Shown here piece by piece: positions 42,345-51,208 of a stretch of 64,000 nt of DNA. The notes below the pieces were generated by a model. That model searched no databases. It was given only the letters and a program-made list of their open reading frames with translations, and was not told the DNA's origin. The translations under genes and the position numbers were made by a program. Position 1 is the first letter of the stretch, and each line of letters starts with the position of its first letter. This DNA is from Lacrimispora xylanisolvens. GTDB taxonomy: Bacteria; Bacillota; Clostridia; Lachnospirales; Lachnospiraceae. The stretch is from the NCBI RefSeq assembly GCF_002934545.1, contig NZ_PTJA01000003.1, positions 62,001-126,000 of the forward strand, given 5' to 3'.

Positions 42345-43199
42345 TTACAGCCCCTTTTCCTGCCGTATTCTTTTAATATCATCGAGAAGCAGGGCTGAGA
42401 TTCGAAGACCGCCTCTTCCTGAGCCTAAATCAATATCGGGCTTATTGGTTCCGTGAAAATCTGAGCCGCCGGTAGGAAAGAGCTGGTATTTTTTTGCAAG
42501 CTTTTTTAATTTTCCGCTTTCATATTGATTATTGGAAGAGTGATAGACTTCAAGACCATGAAGTCCCATCTCCTTTAAATAGGAAACAAGCTCTTCTGTT
42601 TTTTTGTCCCCCAGGTGATACTGGTATGGATGGGCGAGGACGGGGGAGGCGTTGCAGTCTCGAAGTATTTTCATGGCATGCTCCGGAGTAATCTTTTCTT
42701 TTCTCGGGCAGTACGGTCCGCTGTAGCTTAAATATTTCTTAAATGCCTGATCCATATTTGTGACATAGCCCTTTTCTAACAGAACCCGGGCAAAATGGGC
42801 TCGGGTAATAACCGTATCTGGATTACCGGCCTGTACCTCGGAAAGTGTGATGTCAATACCGGCATTTTGAAAACGGCGAATCATCTCCGTATTCCTTTTC
42901 ATGCGGATGTCTTTTAACGTGTCAGTTTCAGTGATAAAATTTTTATCAGCCAGATCGACATAAAGCCCTAAAATGTGAATTTCTTCACCCAGATAAACAC
43001 AGGAGAGTTCAATGCCGGGAATCACTTCCAAAGGCAGACTTTTTGCTGCCTCCAAAGCTTCGGGAATGCCTTCGATTGTATCGTGGTCTGTAAGCGCAAT
43101 TGCCGAAAGCCCTTTTTGCGCCGCCAGTTCTACAACACTGGCAGGTGATAAGGTGCCGTCAGAAGCGTTTGAATGAACGTGAAGATCAATAAAATTCAT
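42345..43199 (-). CDS. PHP-domain phosphoesterase (YciV/RNase AM-like)
   Basis: A 284-residue polymerase-and-histidinol-phosphatase domain protein: metal motifs DLHVHSNASDGT, LTDHDTIEG, PGIELSC, HPYQYH and the C-terminal GGSDFHG. Relatives include 3',5'-nucleotide bisphosphate phosphatase and 5'-3' exonuclease RNase AM. GGAGG lies six bases before the ATG. A single-gene unit. Confidence 0.9.
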   Translation of the reverse strand: MNFIDLHVHSNASDGTLSPASVVELAAQKGLSAIALTDHDTIEGIPEALEAAKSLPLEVIPGIELSCVYLGEEIHILGLYVDLADKNFITETDTLKDIRMKRNTEMIRRFQNAGIDITLSEVQAGNPDTVITRAHFARVLLEKGYVTNMDQAFKKYLSYSGPYCPRKEKITPEHAMKILRDCNASPVLAHPYQYHLGDKKTEELVSYLKEMGLHGLEVYHSSNNQYESGKLKKLAKKYQLFPTGGSDFHGTNKPDIDLGSGRGGLRISALLLDDIKRIRQEKGL

Positions 43200-43329
43200 A
43201 GGTACCTCCGAAATGAAATAGTTTATTAATACTATAGTAACATGTTTTTTTAGTTCTGTAAAATGTAGAATTTACGCGAAAAATAATTAAGAAAATTCAT
43301 AAAAACGTAATAGCATTTCCCACAAAGTA

Positions 43330-43338
43330 TGGTATACT
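43330..43338 (+). promoter_or_regulatory. Extended -10 promoter of the VanW gene
   Basis: TGGTATACT fits the extended -10 pattern TGnTATAAT and lies 42 bases before the start codon. No good -35 box is present. Confidence 0.4.
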
Positions 43339-43380
43339 ACTCAGTGTAATGCTACATAATCATGTAAAAAGGTGAAGTAA

Positions 43381-45084
43381 ATGAGTCAGGATGATAACAG
43401 ACAAAGAAGCGGTGGAAGAACCTATTCCTCCCAGAACGGAAGCAAAAGAAATACGCCTAATTCAGGCAGAAGGACAAGCCAGTCTTACAGAGGAGGAAAC
43501 TCCTATCAGCAAAGGCGCGGTAAGAAGAGAAGAAGAGGACCGCAGTACGGAATTACGAAGATTTTACTGGCTGCTGTTTTCGCTGTTGCCTCCGTTATCA
43601 GTGTTATGGCTGCTGTTAAGTATATTGGGGGTCATAAGACAAAAGAGACCGATGTGAACTCTACGAAAGTCTCTGAGACCCAGTTAAAAAAAGAGGTGCA
43701 TGTAGACGGAGTTTCCATAACGGGTCTGTCAAAGACGGAAGCTAAAAAAGCAATTGACCAGTCCATAGGCTGGGGAATGAAAGTTACTTATGAGAATGAA
43801 ACATACGAACTGAAGAATTTTTTAGATGACAGGATTGATACCCTGTTAGATGAAATTTACAGTAAGGATTCAAAAGAGGAATATACCATTGATACAGATG
43901 GTTTGGATGAGGAAGTAAAAACTGAGGTGAAAGCCATTGCTGGAAAGTGGGATGTACCCGCCAAGAATGGCTCTATCTCCGGATTTGACAAAGCCACTGG
44001 AAAGTTTGTTTATGCTGGCGAAAAAAAGGGAATTGCAATTGACCAGGACAAGCTGACTGCCGATATTCTGGCACAGATTAAAGCAAAGAATTATAAGGGC
44101 TCCATTGCTGCACAGGCCACTGAGACAGCTCCTAAGATTACGGAAGAGCAGGCGAAGGCGCTGTATAAAGTAATTGGAACTTACACGACAACAACAACGA
44201 CTAACAGCGATAGGAATAAGAATATTGAGCTTGCTTCCACGGCACTCAATGGAATGATTCTGCAGCCAGGTGAGGAATTTTCCTTTAATAAGACAACCGG
44301 CGAGCGTTCCTCTGCAAAGGGATACCGTCCGGCAGGAGCTTATTTAAATGGAGTATTGATTGAAGAGCCGGGTGGCGGTGTATGCCAGGTTTCTTCTACC
44401 CTGTATAATGCAGTTGTTTTTGCAGGACTGACAACTACGGAGCGTCATGCCCACAGTTACGAACCCAGTTATGTGACTCCGGGTGAGGATGCGATGGTAA
44501 GCTTTGGGGGACCGGACATGAAGTTTGTTAATAATTCTTCCAGTGCCATCGCCATCAGAACCAGTTTTGCTGATCGCAAGCTTAAAATTTCTATCATAGG
44601 TATCCCTATACTGGAAGACGGTGTTACATTGTCAATGACTTCCAGCAAGACAGCAGAGTTAGATGCTCCGGCACCAATTTATGAAGAGGATCAGACCATG
44701 CAGCCAGGGGAAGAGAAAGTGATTAAGCAGGAAACAAAGGGAAGCCGTTGGGTAACCAATCTGGTTACTAAGAAGGACGGTGCTGTGGTAAGCGATGAGT
44801 TCTTCCATAACAGCACCTACCGCGGCAAGCCGGCTACAATAAAACGGAATACTACCGGCGTTGTGGTACCTGCCACAGATCCTTCCCAGACTGTACCGGA
44901 GACCCACCAGGGGAATGCTCCGACTCAGTCTGTACCGGGCAACGGACCGGGAACGAATGCAGCTGAGACGGCGCCCTCCACAGCGGCGGAAACCCAGAAC
45001 ACTCCTGCAACCCAGGCTGAAACGGAAGGGACAACAGCGGAAAATACACAGAGTATCATACAGCCAAATCCCATGAGTCAGTAA
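43381..45084 (+). CDS. VanW-family membrane-anchored protein
   Basis: A 567-residue protein: Arg/Gly/Ser-rich cytoplasmic N-terminus (1-55), one transmembrane segment (about 58-80), a PG_binding_4-like domain (about 105-230; VDGVSITGLSKTEAKKAI), the VanW domain (about 265-480; QPGEEFSFNKTTGERSSAKG, PGGGVCQVSSTLYNA) and a Thr/Pro/Gln-rich tail. VanW proteins are envelope proteins linked with peptidoglycan; the activity is not defined. There are no vancomycin-resistance genes nearby, so resistance should not be inferred. A terminator follows. Confidence 0.88.
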   Translation: MSQDDNRQRSGGRTYSSQNGSKRNTPNSGRRTSQSYRGGNSYQQRRGKKRRRGPQYGITKILLAAVFAVASVISVMAAVKYIGGHKTKETDVNSTKVSETQLKKEVHVDGVSITGLSKTEAKKAIDQSIGWGMKVTYENETYELKNFLDDRIDTLLDEIYSKDSKEEYTIDTDGLDEEVKTEVKAIAGKWDVPAKNGSISGFDKATGKFVYAGEKKGIAIDQDKLTADILAQIKAKNYKGSIAAQATETAPKITEEQAKALYKVIGTYTTTTTTNSDRNKNIELASTALNGMILQPGEEFSFNKTTGERSSAKGYRPAGAYLNGVLIEEPGGGVCQVSSTLYNAVVFAGLTTTERHAHSYEPSYVTPGEDAMVSFGGPDMKFVNNSSSAIAIRTSFADRKLKISIIGIPILEDGVTLSMTSSKTAELDAPAPIYEEDQTMQPGEEKVIKQETKGSRWVTNLVTKKDGAVVSDEFFHNSTYRGKPATIKRNTTGVVVPATDPSQTVPETHQGNAPTQSVPGNGPGTNAAETAPSTAAETQNTPATQAETEGTTAENTQSIIQPNPMSQ

Positions 45085-45095
45085 TAAAATAATCC

Positions 45096-45145
45096 AAAAA
45101 GACAGCATCAGACACATATTTAAGGTCTGGTACTGTCTTTTTTTA
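45096..45145 (+). terminator. Terminator of the VanW gene
   Basis: AAAAAGACAGCATCAGAC pairs with GTCTGGTACTGTCTTTTT with a two-base mismatch, followed by more T. Confidence 0.8.
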
Positions 45146-45186
45146 AATTGTTTTGAAAATAATACTTTAATTTCCAGTTTTAATAT

Positions 45187-45243
45187 TTGCTTTTTGTTGA
45201 ATAATTGTTATAATAATGTCAGGTCACTTTCCCCTAAGGGGAA
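45187..45243 (+). promoter_or_regulatory. Promoter and leader hairpin of nifJ
   Basis: TTGCTT (45187-45192), 16 bases, TATAAT (45209-45214). Fifteen bases past the -10 box comes TTCCCC-TAA-GGGGAA (45229-45243), a hairpin that could protect the mRNA 5' end or serve as an operator. Confidence 0.55.
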
Positions 45244-45285
45244 CCAAATTATACAAATATTCACATTTGCAGGAGGAAATCAAGA

Positions 45286-48200
45286 ATGGCAAGAAAAATG
45301 AAAACCATGGATGGAAACCATGCAGCAGCTCATGCATCCTATGCATTTACTGATGTAGCGGCAATCTATCCTATTACACCGTCTTCACCTATGGCAGAAG
45401 CTACAGATGAATGGTCTACAGACGGAAGAACTAATATTTTTGGCCAGACAGTGCACATTACAGAGATGCAGTCTGAGGCAGGTGCCGCAGGTGCGGTTCA
45501 CGGTTCCTTGGCAGCAGGTGCTCTGACCACCACCTATACAGCTTCCCAGGGTCTGTTACTCATGATCCCTAATCTTTATAAAATTGCCGGCGAGCAGTTA
45601 CCTGGTGTAATCAACGTATCTGCACGTGCTATCGCAAGCCATGCCTTATCAATCTTTGGTGACCACTCTGATGTTTATGCCTGTCGTCAGACCGGTTGTG
45701 CAATGTTATGTGAATCCAGCGTACAGGAAGTTATGGACTTAACTCCGGTTGCTCATATGGCAGCTCTTGAAGGTAAAGTACCATTTATTAACTTCTTCGA
45801 TGGTTTCCGTACTTCTCATGAGATCCAGAAGATCGAAACATGGGATTATGAAGATTTAAAAGAGATGGTGAATATGGATTCCGTTGATGAGTTCCGCCGT
45901 CACGCATTAAATCCGAATCACCCATGTCTGAGAGGCTCTGCTCAGAACCCTGATATTTTCTTCCAGGCAAGAGAAGCATGCAACCCATATTATGATGCAC
46001 TGCCTGCAATTGTTCAGAAATATATGGATAAGGTAAATGCAAAGATTGGTACAGATTACAAACTCTTCAATTACTACGGAGCTGCTGATGCAGATCATGT
46101 AATTGTTTCCATGGGTTCTGTTAATGATACCATTGAAGAGACTCTTGACTATTTAGTTGCAGCTGGCCATAAGGTTGGTGTGATTAAAGTTCGTCTTTAC
46201 AGACCATTCAGCGCACAGGCTCTGATTGATGCGATTCCTGATACTGTTAAGACTATTTCTGTTTTAGACAGAACCAAAGAACCAGGCTCCTTAGGCGAAC
46301 CATTATACTTAGATGTTGTTGCAGCTTTAAAGGGAACAAAGTTTGATCAGGTTAAGATTCTTACCGGACGTTATGGCCTTGGTTCCAAAGACACTACTCC
46401 AACTCAGATCGTAGCTGTTTACGAGAACAAGACAAAAACTCCATTTACAATCGGTATCGTGGATGATGTAACTCACCTTTCTCTTGAGACAGGAGATGAT
46501 ATCATCACAACTCCGGAAGGAACTTCTAACTGTAAGTTCTGGGGTCTTGGTGCTGACGGTACTGTAGGTGCCAATAAGAACTCCATTAAGATTATCGGTG
46601 ATAATACAGATATGTATGCTCAGGCTTACTTCGACTATGATTCCAAGAAGTCCGGCGGTATCACGATGTCTCATTTACGTTTTGGCCATAAGCCGATTAA
46701 ATCCACATATTTAATCCGCAAAGCTAATTTCGTAGCATGCCACAATCCTTCCTATATCCGTAAGTACAACATGGTACAGGAACTGGTTGACGGCGGTGTA
46801 TTCTTATTAAACTGCCCATGGGATCAGGAAGGTCTTGAAAAGCACTTACCAGGACAGGTTAAGAAGTATATTGCTGATCATAACATTAAGTTCTATACCA
46901 TCGACGGTGTGAAGATCGGTATCGAAACTGGTATGGGCGCAACCCGTATCAATACAATTCTTCAGTCTGCATTCTTTGAACTGACAGGAATCATTCCTGC
47001 AGAAAAAGCAAACGAGCTTATGAAAGCTGCTGCTAAAGCAACTTACGGCCGTAAGGGTGAAGAGATCGTTCAGAAGAACTGGGCAGCGATTGATGCCGGT
47101 GCAAAGGGCGTTGTTAAAGTTGAAGTTCCGGAAAGCTGGAAAAACGGCGAAGACGAAGGACTTGATTATAAGAAGATCAAAGAAGGAAGACAGGATGTTG
47201 TTGATTTCGTTAACAACGTTCAGACAAAAGTTAACGCTCAGGACGGTAACTCCTTACCAGTATCTGCATTCGTTGATTACGTTGATGGTTCTACACCTTC
47301 CGGATCTGCTGCTTACGAGAAACGTGGTATTGCAGTAACCATTCCTCAGTGGAATCCAGACAACTGTATTCAGTGTAACTTCTGTTCTTATGTTTGTCCT
47401 CATGCTGTTATCCGTCCTGTTGCTTTAACAGAGGAAGAAGCAGCTAAGAGACCAGAGAACATGAAAGTTCTTCCTATGACCGGAATGCCAGGATATCAGT
47501 TCGCAATCACTGTATCTGCATTTGACTGTACCGGCTGCGGATCCTGTGCAAATGTTTGTCCTGGAAAGAAGGGCGAAAAAGCTCTTACTATGGTAAACAT
47601 GGAAGCTAACTGCGACGTAACACAGGAAAGATTTGAATATGGTCAGTCTCTGCCAATTAAGCAGGAAGTTATTGATAAATTCAAAGAAGCAACCGTTAAG
47701 GGAAGCCAGTTTAAACAGCCTCTTCTTGAGTACTCAGGAGCATGTGCAGGCTGCGGCGAGACACCTTATGCAAAATTAATCACTCAGTTATTCGGTGACA
47801 GAATGTACATTGCCAATGCAACTGGATGTTCTTCCATCTGGGGTAACTCCTCACCTTCTACACCATACACCGTAAATGCAAAGGGACAGGGTCCTGCATG
47901 GGCAAACTCCTTATTTGAGGATAATGCTGAGTTCGGTTACGGTATGCTTTTAGCTCAGAATGCAATCAGAGAAGGCTTAAAGAGCAAAGTAGAAGAAATC
48001 GCTAATTCCGATAAAGCATCTGATGAAGTAAAAGCAGCATGCAAAGAGTATTTAGATACCTTCAGCATCGGCGTTACCAACGGTTCTGCATCTGATAAAC
48101 TGGTTGCAGCATTAGATGGTGTTGATTGCGATTTAGCAAAGGCTGTAGTAAAAAATAAAGATTTCCTTGGCAAGAAGTCTCAGTGGATCTTTGGTGGTGA

Positions 48201-48825
48201 CGGCTGGGCATACGATATCGGTTTCGGCGGTGTTGACCACGTTCTTGCAAGCGGTAAGGACATCAACATCATGGTATTCGATACTGAGATCTATTCCAAT
48301 ACAGGCGGACAGTCTTCCAAGGCTACCAAGACTGGTGCAGTTGCACAGTTCGCAGCTGGCGGAAAAGATACAAAGAAGAAAGATCTTGCAAGCATTGCTA
48401 TGAGCTATGGTTATGTATACGTTGCTCAGATTGCTATGGGTGCTGATTACAATCAGACTGTTAAAGCAATTGCAGAGGCAGAAGCTTATCCAGGTCCATC
48501 CTTAATTATCGCATACGCTCCATGTATCAGCCATGGTATCAAGAAGGGTATGTCAAAGGCACAGACAGAAGAGAAGCTTGCTGTAGAGTGCGGATACTGG
48601 AATAACTTCCGTTTCAATCCTGCTGCTGAGAAGAAATTCTCCTTAGACAGCAAGGCTCCTGCACTGGAAGGATATCAGGAATTCTTAAAGGGTGAAGTTC
48701 GTTATGCATCCTTAGCAATGAAGAATCCGGAAAGAGCAGCTGAATTATTCGGTAAGAATGAGGAAGATGCAAAAGCGAGATATGAATATCTTCAGAAGCT
48801 GGTTACTTTATACGGCAATGAATAA
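45286..48825 (+). CDS. nifJ: Pyruvate:ferredoxin (flavodoxin) oxidoreductase
   Basis: Oxidises pyruvate with CoA to acetyl-CoA and CO2 and reduces ferredoxin, the main electron source for Rnf and hydrogenase in clostridia. A 1179-residue single chain with all domains in order: pyruvate-binding (YPITPSSPMAEATDEW), the gamma and EKR domains, two ferredoxin clusters (CIQCNFCSYVCPH; CTGCGSCANVCPG), then the TPP domain (CAGCGETPYAK, GDGWAYDIGFGG, SNTGGQSSKAT). AGGAGG precedes the ATG. Codon use is strongly biased, as expected for a very abundant enzyme. Single-gene transcript with promoter and terminator. Confidence 0.98.
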   Translation: MARKMKTMDGNHAAAHASYAFTDVAAIYPITPSSPMAEATDEWSTDGRTNIFGQTVHITEMQSEAGAAGAVHGSLAAGALTTTYTASQGLLLMIPNLYKIAGEQLPGVINVSARAIASHALSIFGDHSDVYACRQTGCAMLCESSVQEVMDLTPVAHMAALEGKVPFINFFDGFRTSHEIQKIETWDYEDLKEMVNMDSVDEFRRHALNPNHPCLRGSAQNPDIFFQAREACNPYYDALPAIVQKYMDKVNAKIGTDYKLFNYYGAADADHVIVSMGSVNDTIEETLDYLVAAGHKVGVIKVRLYRPFSAQALIDAIPDTVKTISVLDRTKEPGSLGEPLYLDVVAALKGTKFDQVKILTGRYGLGSKDTTPTQIVAVYENKTKTPFTIGIVDDVTHLSLETGDDIITTPEGTSNCKFWGLGADGTVGANKNSIKIIGDNTDMYAQAYFDYDSKKSGGITMSHLRFGHKPIKSTYLIRKANFVACHNPSYIRKYNMVQELVDGGVFLLNCPWDQEGLEKHLPGQVKKYIADHNIKFYTIDGVKIGIETGMGATRINTILQSAFFELTGIIPAEKANELMKAAAKATYGRKGEEIVQKNWAAIDAGAKGVVKVEVPESWKNGEDEGLDYKKIKEGRQDVVDFVNNVQTKVNAQDGNSLPVSAFVDYVDGSTPSGSAAYEKRGIAVTIPQWNPDNCIQCNFCSYVCPHAVIRPVALTEEEAAKRPENMKVLPMTGMPGYQFAITVSAFDCTGCGSCANVCPGKKGEKALTMVNMEANCDVTQERFEYGQSLPIKQEVIDKFKEATVKGSQFKQPLLEYSGACAGCGETPYAKLITQLFGDRMYIANATGCSSIWGNSSPSTPYTVNAKGQGPAWANSLFEDNAEFGYGMLLAQNAIREGLKSKVEEIANSDKASDEVKAACKEYLDTFSIGVTNGSASDKLVAALDGVDCDLAKAVVKNKDFLGKKSQWIFGGDGWAYDIGFGGVDHVLASGKDINIMVFDTEIYSNTGGQSSKATKTGAVAQFAAGGKDTKKKDLASIAMSYGYVYVAQIAMGADYNQTVKAIAEAEAYPGPSLIIAYAPCISHGIKKGMSKAQTEEKLAVECGYWNNFRFNPAAEKKFSLDSKAPALEGYQEFLKGEVRYASLAMKNPERAAELFGKNEEDAKARYEYLQKLVTLYGNE

Positions 48826-48841
48826 TTAGAATATTGATAGA

Positions 48842-48890
48842 AAGAGGTGCACCTGATCAAAAGACCGGGTGCACCTCTTTTCCTTTTTCT
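48842..48890 (+). terminator. Terminator of nifJ
   Basis: AAGAGGTGCACC pairs with GGTGCACCTCTTTT, followed by CCTTTTTC. Confidence 0.85.
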
Positions 48891-49018
48891 GCCCATACTG
48901 CATATAATCCATAAAATTTGATATTCTGATAACAAATACGGGATGATTCCTGTCTGACAGGCACTGAGGATTGTTCGTGGAATAAACTTACTATATAACG
49001 ATAATAAAGAGGGATTTT

Positions 49019-49828
49019 ATGGGTATTATTTATTATATGCAAAATGACACTAATCAAAATCAACCCCCTGACTCCAATCAGGAAGCCAACCCATCTAATG
49101 TACCCGCTCCGGACCTTAGTGAGGATTGGCCATTAAAACAAAATCCCAGTGAAAATTCGGATACAGACGAGCATTGGACTTCCGTAATCACTGTGTTTCC
49201 CAAGCCAATTATACCATGCTATTTTTGTAATACCAGTGAATACGGACTGGTAAGATTTTTAAATGCTGCTGCGGGCTACGAACCATTTCAGATCTATATT
49301 AACAAACAGCTTGCGGTAAATGGGTTGGATAACGGGGACATGAGTCAATACGGAAGAGTTTCAGCCAAGAAGCAGACTGTGACTGTTCAAGGGGAGAATG
49401 GATACGTATATTTAGAGAAACAGATTGATGTCCTACTGGGGCAGGCAATGACGGTGGCAGTGTTTAACTCAGACACCGGTCTTGAAATAATGGAGATCAT
49501 GGATATGTACTGCAACGGTGGAATTAACACCGGGTGCTTTCGGGTCTGCAATTTATCCATTACAAATCGAAAAGTGAACGTATTTTTAAATGGAGGAGTA
49601 CTTACATTTAAGGAGGTAGACTATAAAGAGGTAACCGCCTTTAAATACCAAAAGATTGGTTTCTACCTGGTTTCGGTAATGAGCAGCAATGCCCATACTG
49701 ATAATATCCTGCTTTCTTCTAATCTTTACATCAGAGGAAATGCTTCTTATACATTATATGTATTTAACTGGAGCAATACTATGAATGCGATTCGGATCCT
49801 GATTGTTGAAGACAGAAGAAATTATTAA
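49019..49828 (+). CDS. DUF4397-like protein
   Basis: A 269-residue protein with an Asn/Pro/Gln-rich N-terminus (1-60) and no signal peptide. Two beta-rich repeats follow, the first with VRFLNAAAGYEPFQIYINKQ, a DUF4397-like signature, and the second with FRVCNLSITNRKVNVFLNGG. Such domains occur in surface or spore-associated proteins, but the role is unknown. GAGGGA lies before the ATG; 49037 is an alternative ATG without a site. Confidence 0.65.
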   Translation: MGIIYYMQNDTNQNQPPDSNQEANPSNVPAPDLSEDWPLKQNPSENSDTDEHWTSVITVFPKPIIPCYFCNTSEYGLVRFLNAAAGYEPFQIYINKQLAVNGLDNGDMSQYGRVSAKKQTVTVQGENGYVYLEKQIDVLLGQAMTVAVFNSDTGLEIMEIMDMYCNGGINTGCFRVCNLSITNRKVNVFLNGGVLTFKEVDYKEVTAFKYQKIGFYLVSVMSSNAHTDNILLSSNLYIRGNASYTLYVFNWSNTMNAIRILIVEDRRNY

Positions 49829-49835
49829 ATAACAC

Positions 49836-49898
49836 TGCCTCCGGTTGACAGATCGGAGGCGATCTGCTATATTAAGTGTATTAAATGTATTGGTACAG
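49836..49898 (+). promoter_or_regulatory. Promoter and possible operator of the GntR-ABC operon
   Basis: TTGACA (49845-49850), 17 bases, TATATT (49868-49873). The -35 box lies inside a hairpin loop (GCCTCCG 49837-49843 with CGGAGGC 49854-49860). Just downstream TGTA-TTGG-TACA (49886-49897) is a possible site for the YtrA-type regulator encoded next. Confidence 0.6.
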
Positions 49899-49916
49899 TT
49901 AAGAAAGAGGTGAATT

Positions 49917-50312
49917 ATGATTCTGCTTGATTATAAAGATCGCAGACCTATCTATGAACAGATAGTGGAAAAATTAAAAGACCTTATGATTTGCGGAGTG
50001 TTGGAACAGGATAGCCAGCTGCCTTCTGTCAGAAGTCTGGCCACAGATTTATCCATCAATCCCAATACCATACAGAGAGCTTATATGGAGCTTGAGAGGA
50101 GAGGTTTTATTTATTCCGTAAAAGGAAGAGGCAGTTTTGTTGCAGATACCAGCTCCATCCGTGCTCTCAAAACCAGTGAATTAAAGAACAAACTGGGGGA
50201 CTGGATCGAAGAGGCAAAGAGGGCTGGGATAAAAGAGGATAAAGCCCATTCGTGGCTGGCAGAGGAATGGATATATGAAGAAACCGGATCAGGGGGAGGA
50301 GTGAAGGAATGA
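49917..50312 (+). CDS. GntR-family regulator, YtrA type
   Basis: A 131-residue regulator: a winged helix-turn-helix (about 1-75; PSVRSLATDLSINPNTIQRAYMELERRGF) and a short helical tail with no effector domain, the YtrA subfamily layout. These usually repress an adjacent ABC exporter, relieved by cell-wall stress. Its last four bases overlap the ATPase gene (ATGA). Start: AGAGG upstream of the ATG. Confidence 0.92.
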   Translation: MILLDYKDRRPIYEQIVEKLKDLMICGVLEQDSQLPSVRSLATDLSINPNTIQRAYMELERRGFIYSVKGRGSFVADTSSIRALKTSELKNKLGDWIEEAKRAGIKEDKAHSWLAEEWIYEETGSGGGVKE

Positions 50313-51208
50313 TTAAGGCAGAAAATTTAACAAAACAATTTGACAATATCATGGCACTGGACCATGTAAGTGCTGAGATAAAGGACGGGAATGTATTTGG
50401 TCTCATCGGTACCAATGGAGCTGGCAAGAGCACATTTTTAAGGCTGCTAAGTGGAATTTTAAAACCAGATGAGGGAACTGTGACCATAGATGGAGAGTCT
50501 GTCTTTGAAAATGAGAATGTGAAGAAGAGATTTTTCTATATTTCAGATGATCAGTATTATTTTAATAATGCAACTCCCCGGGATATGATGGAATTTTACA
50601 GTAAAGTTTATCCGGAATTTGATCGGAAGCGCTTTGAAAGTCTGATCGGTAATTTTGGGCTGGAAATGAGAAGAAAGGTACATACCTTTTCAAAAGGTAT
50701 GAAGAAGCAGCTGTCTGTAGCCTGCGGCATCAGTGCCAATACAGATTATTTATTCTGTGATGAGACATTTGACGGTCTGGATCCGGTTATGCGCCAGGCA
50801 GTAAAAAGTATTTTTGCCAATGATATGGCGGAAAGAAATTTAACTCCCATTATCGCCTCTCACAACTTAAGGGAGCTGGAAGATATATGTGACCATGTAG
50901 GACTGCTCCATAGAGGAGGCATACTGCTTTCAAAGGATTTAGATGATTTAAAGCTGAATATTCATAAGGTTCAGTGTGTGTTAAAAGATGGTATGACAGA
51001 GGCCGACCTGGTATCCTTAGACAGGATTAAGACGGAGACGAGAGGAAAGCTTTATACCATGACAGTGCGGGGAACCAGGGAAGAGGTTGTTGGAATGATG
51101 GAATCCTTCCAGCCTGTCTTCTATGAGATTATTCCCTTATCACTGGAAGAAATATTTATAAGTGAAACGGAGGTGGCAGGATATGACATCAAAAAGCTTA
51201 TTTTTTAA
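50309..51208 (+). CDS. ABC transporter ATPase
   Basis: A 299-residue ATPase: Walker A GLIGTNGAGKSTFL, a signature-loop region FSKGMKKQLSVACG, Walker B DYLFCDETFDGLD and H-loop ASHN. The signature SKGMKKQ is variant, as in YtrB/BcrA-like proteins. It works with the following permease under the YtrA-type regulator; an export function such as stress or antibiotic defence is the usual guess. It overlaps both neighbours. Confidence 0.92.
   Translation: MIKAENLTKQFDNIMALDHVSAEIKDGNVFGLIGTNGAGKSTFLRLLSGILKPDEGTVTIDGESVFENENVKKRFFYISDDQYYFNNATPRDMMEFYSKVYPEFDRKRFESLIGNFGLEMRRKVHTFSKGMKKQLSVACGISANTDYLFCDETFDGLDPVMRQAVKSIFANDMAERNLTPIIASHNLRELEDICDHVGLLHRGGILLSKDLDDLKLNIHKVQCVLKDGMTEADLVSLDRIKTETRGKLYTMTVRGTREEVVGMMESFQPVFYEIIPLSLEEIFISETEVAGYDIKKLIF

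Noticed and set aside
42323-42364. Terminator between hemB and the PHP gene
   Set aside because: An imperfect GGCAGGA/TTCCTGCC pairing exists but lacks a clean T-tract and overlaps the PHP gene end, so it is too weak to list.
43381-45084. Vancomycin-resistance locus
   Set aside because: Only a VanW-family gene is present; there are no VanH, VanA/B or VanX homologues, and VanW proteins are common in sensitive clostridia.
49836-49861. Terminator of the DUF4397-like gene
   Set aside because: The hairpin GCCTCCG/CGGAGGC has no T-tract after it and overlaps a promoter, so it was not called a terminator.
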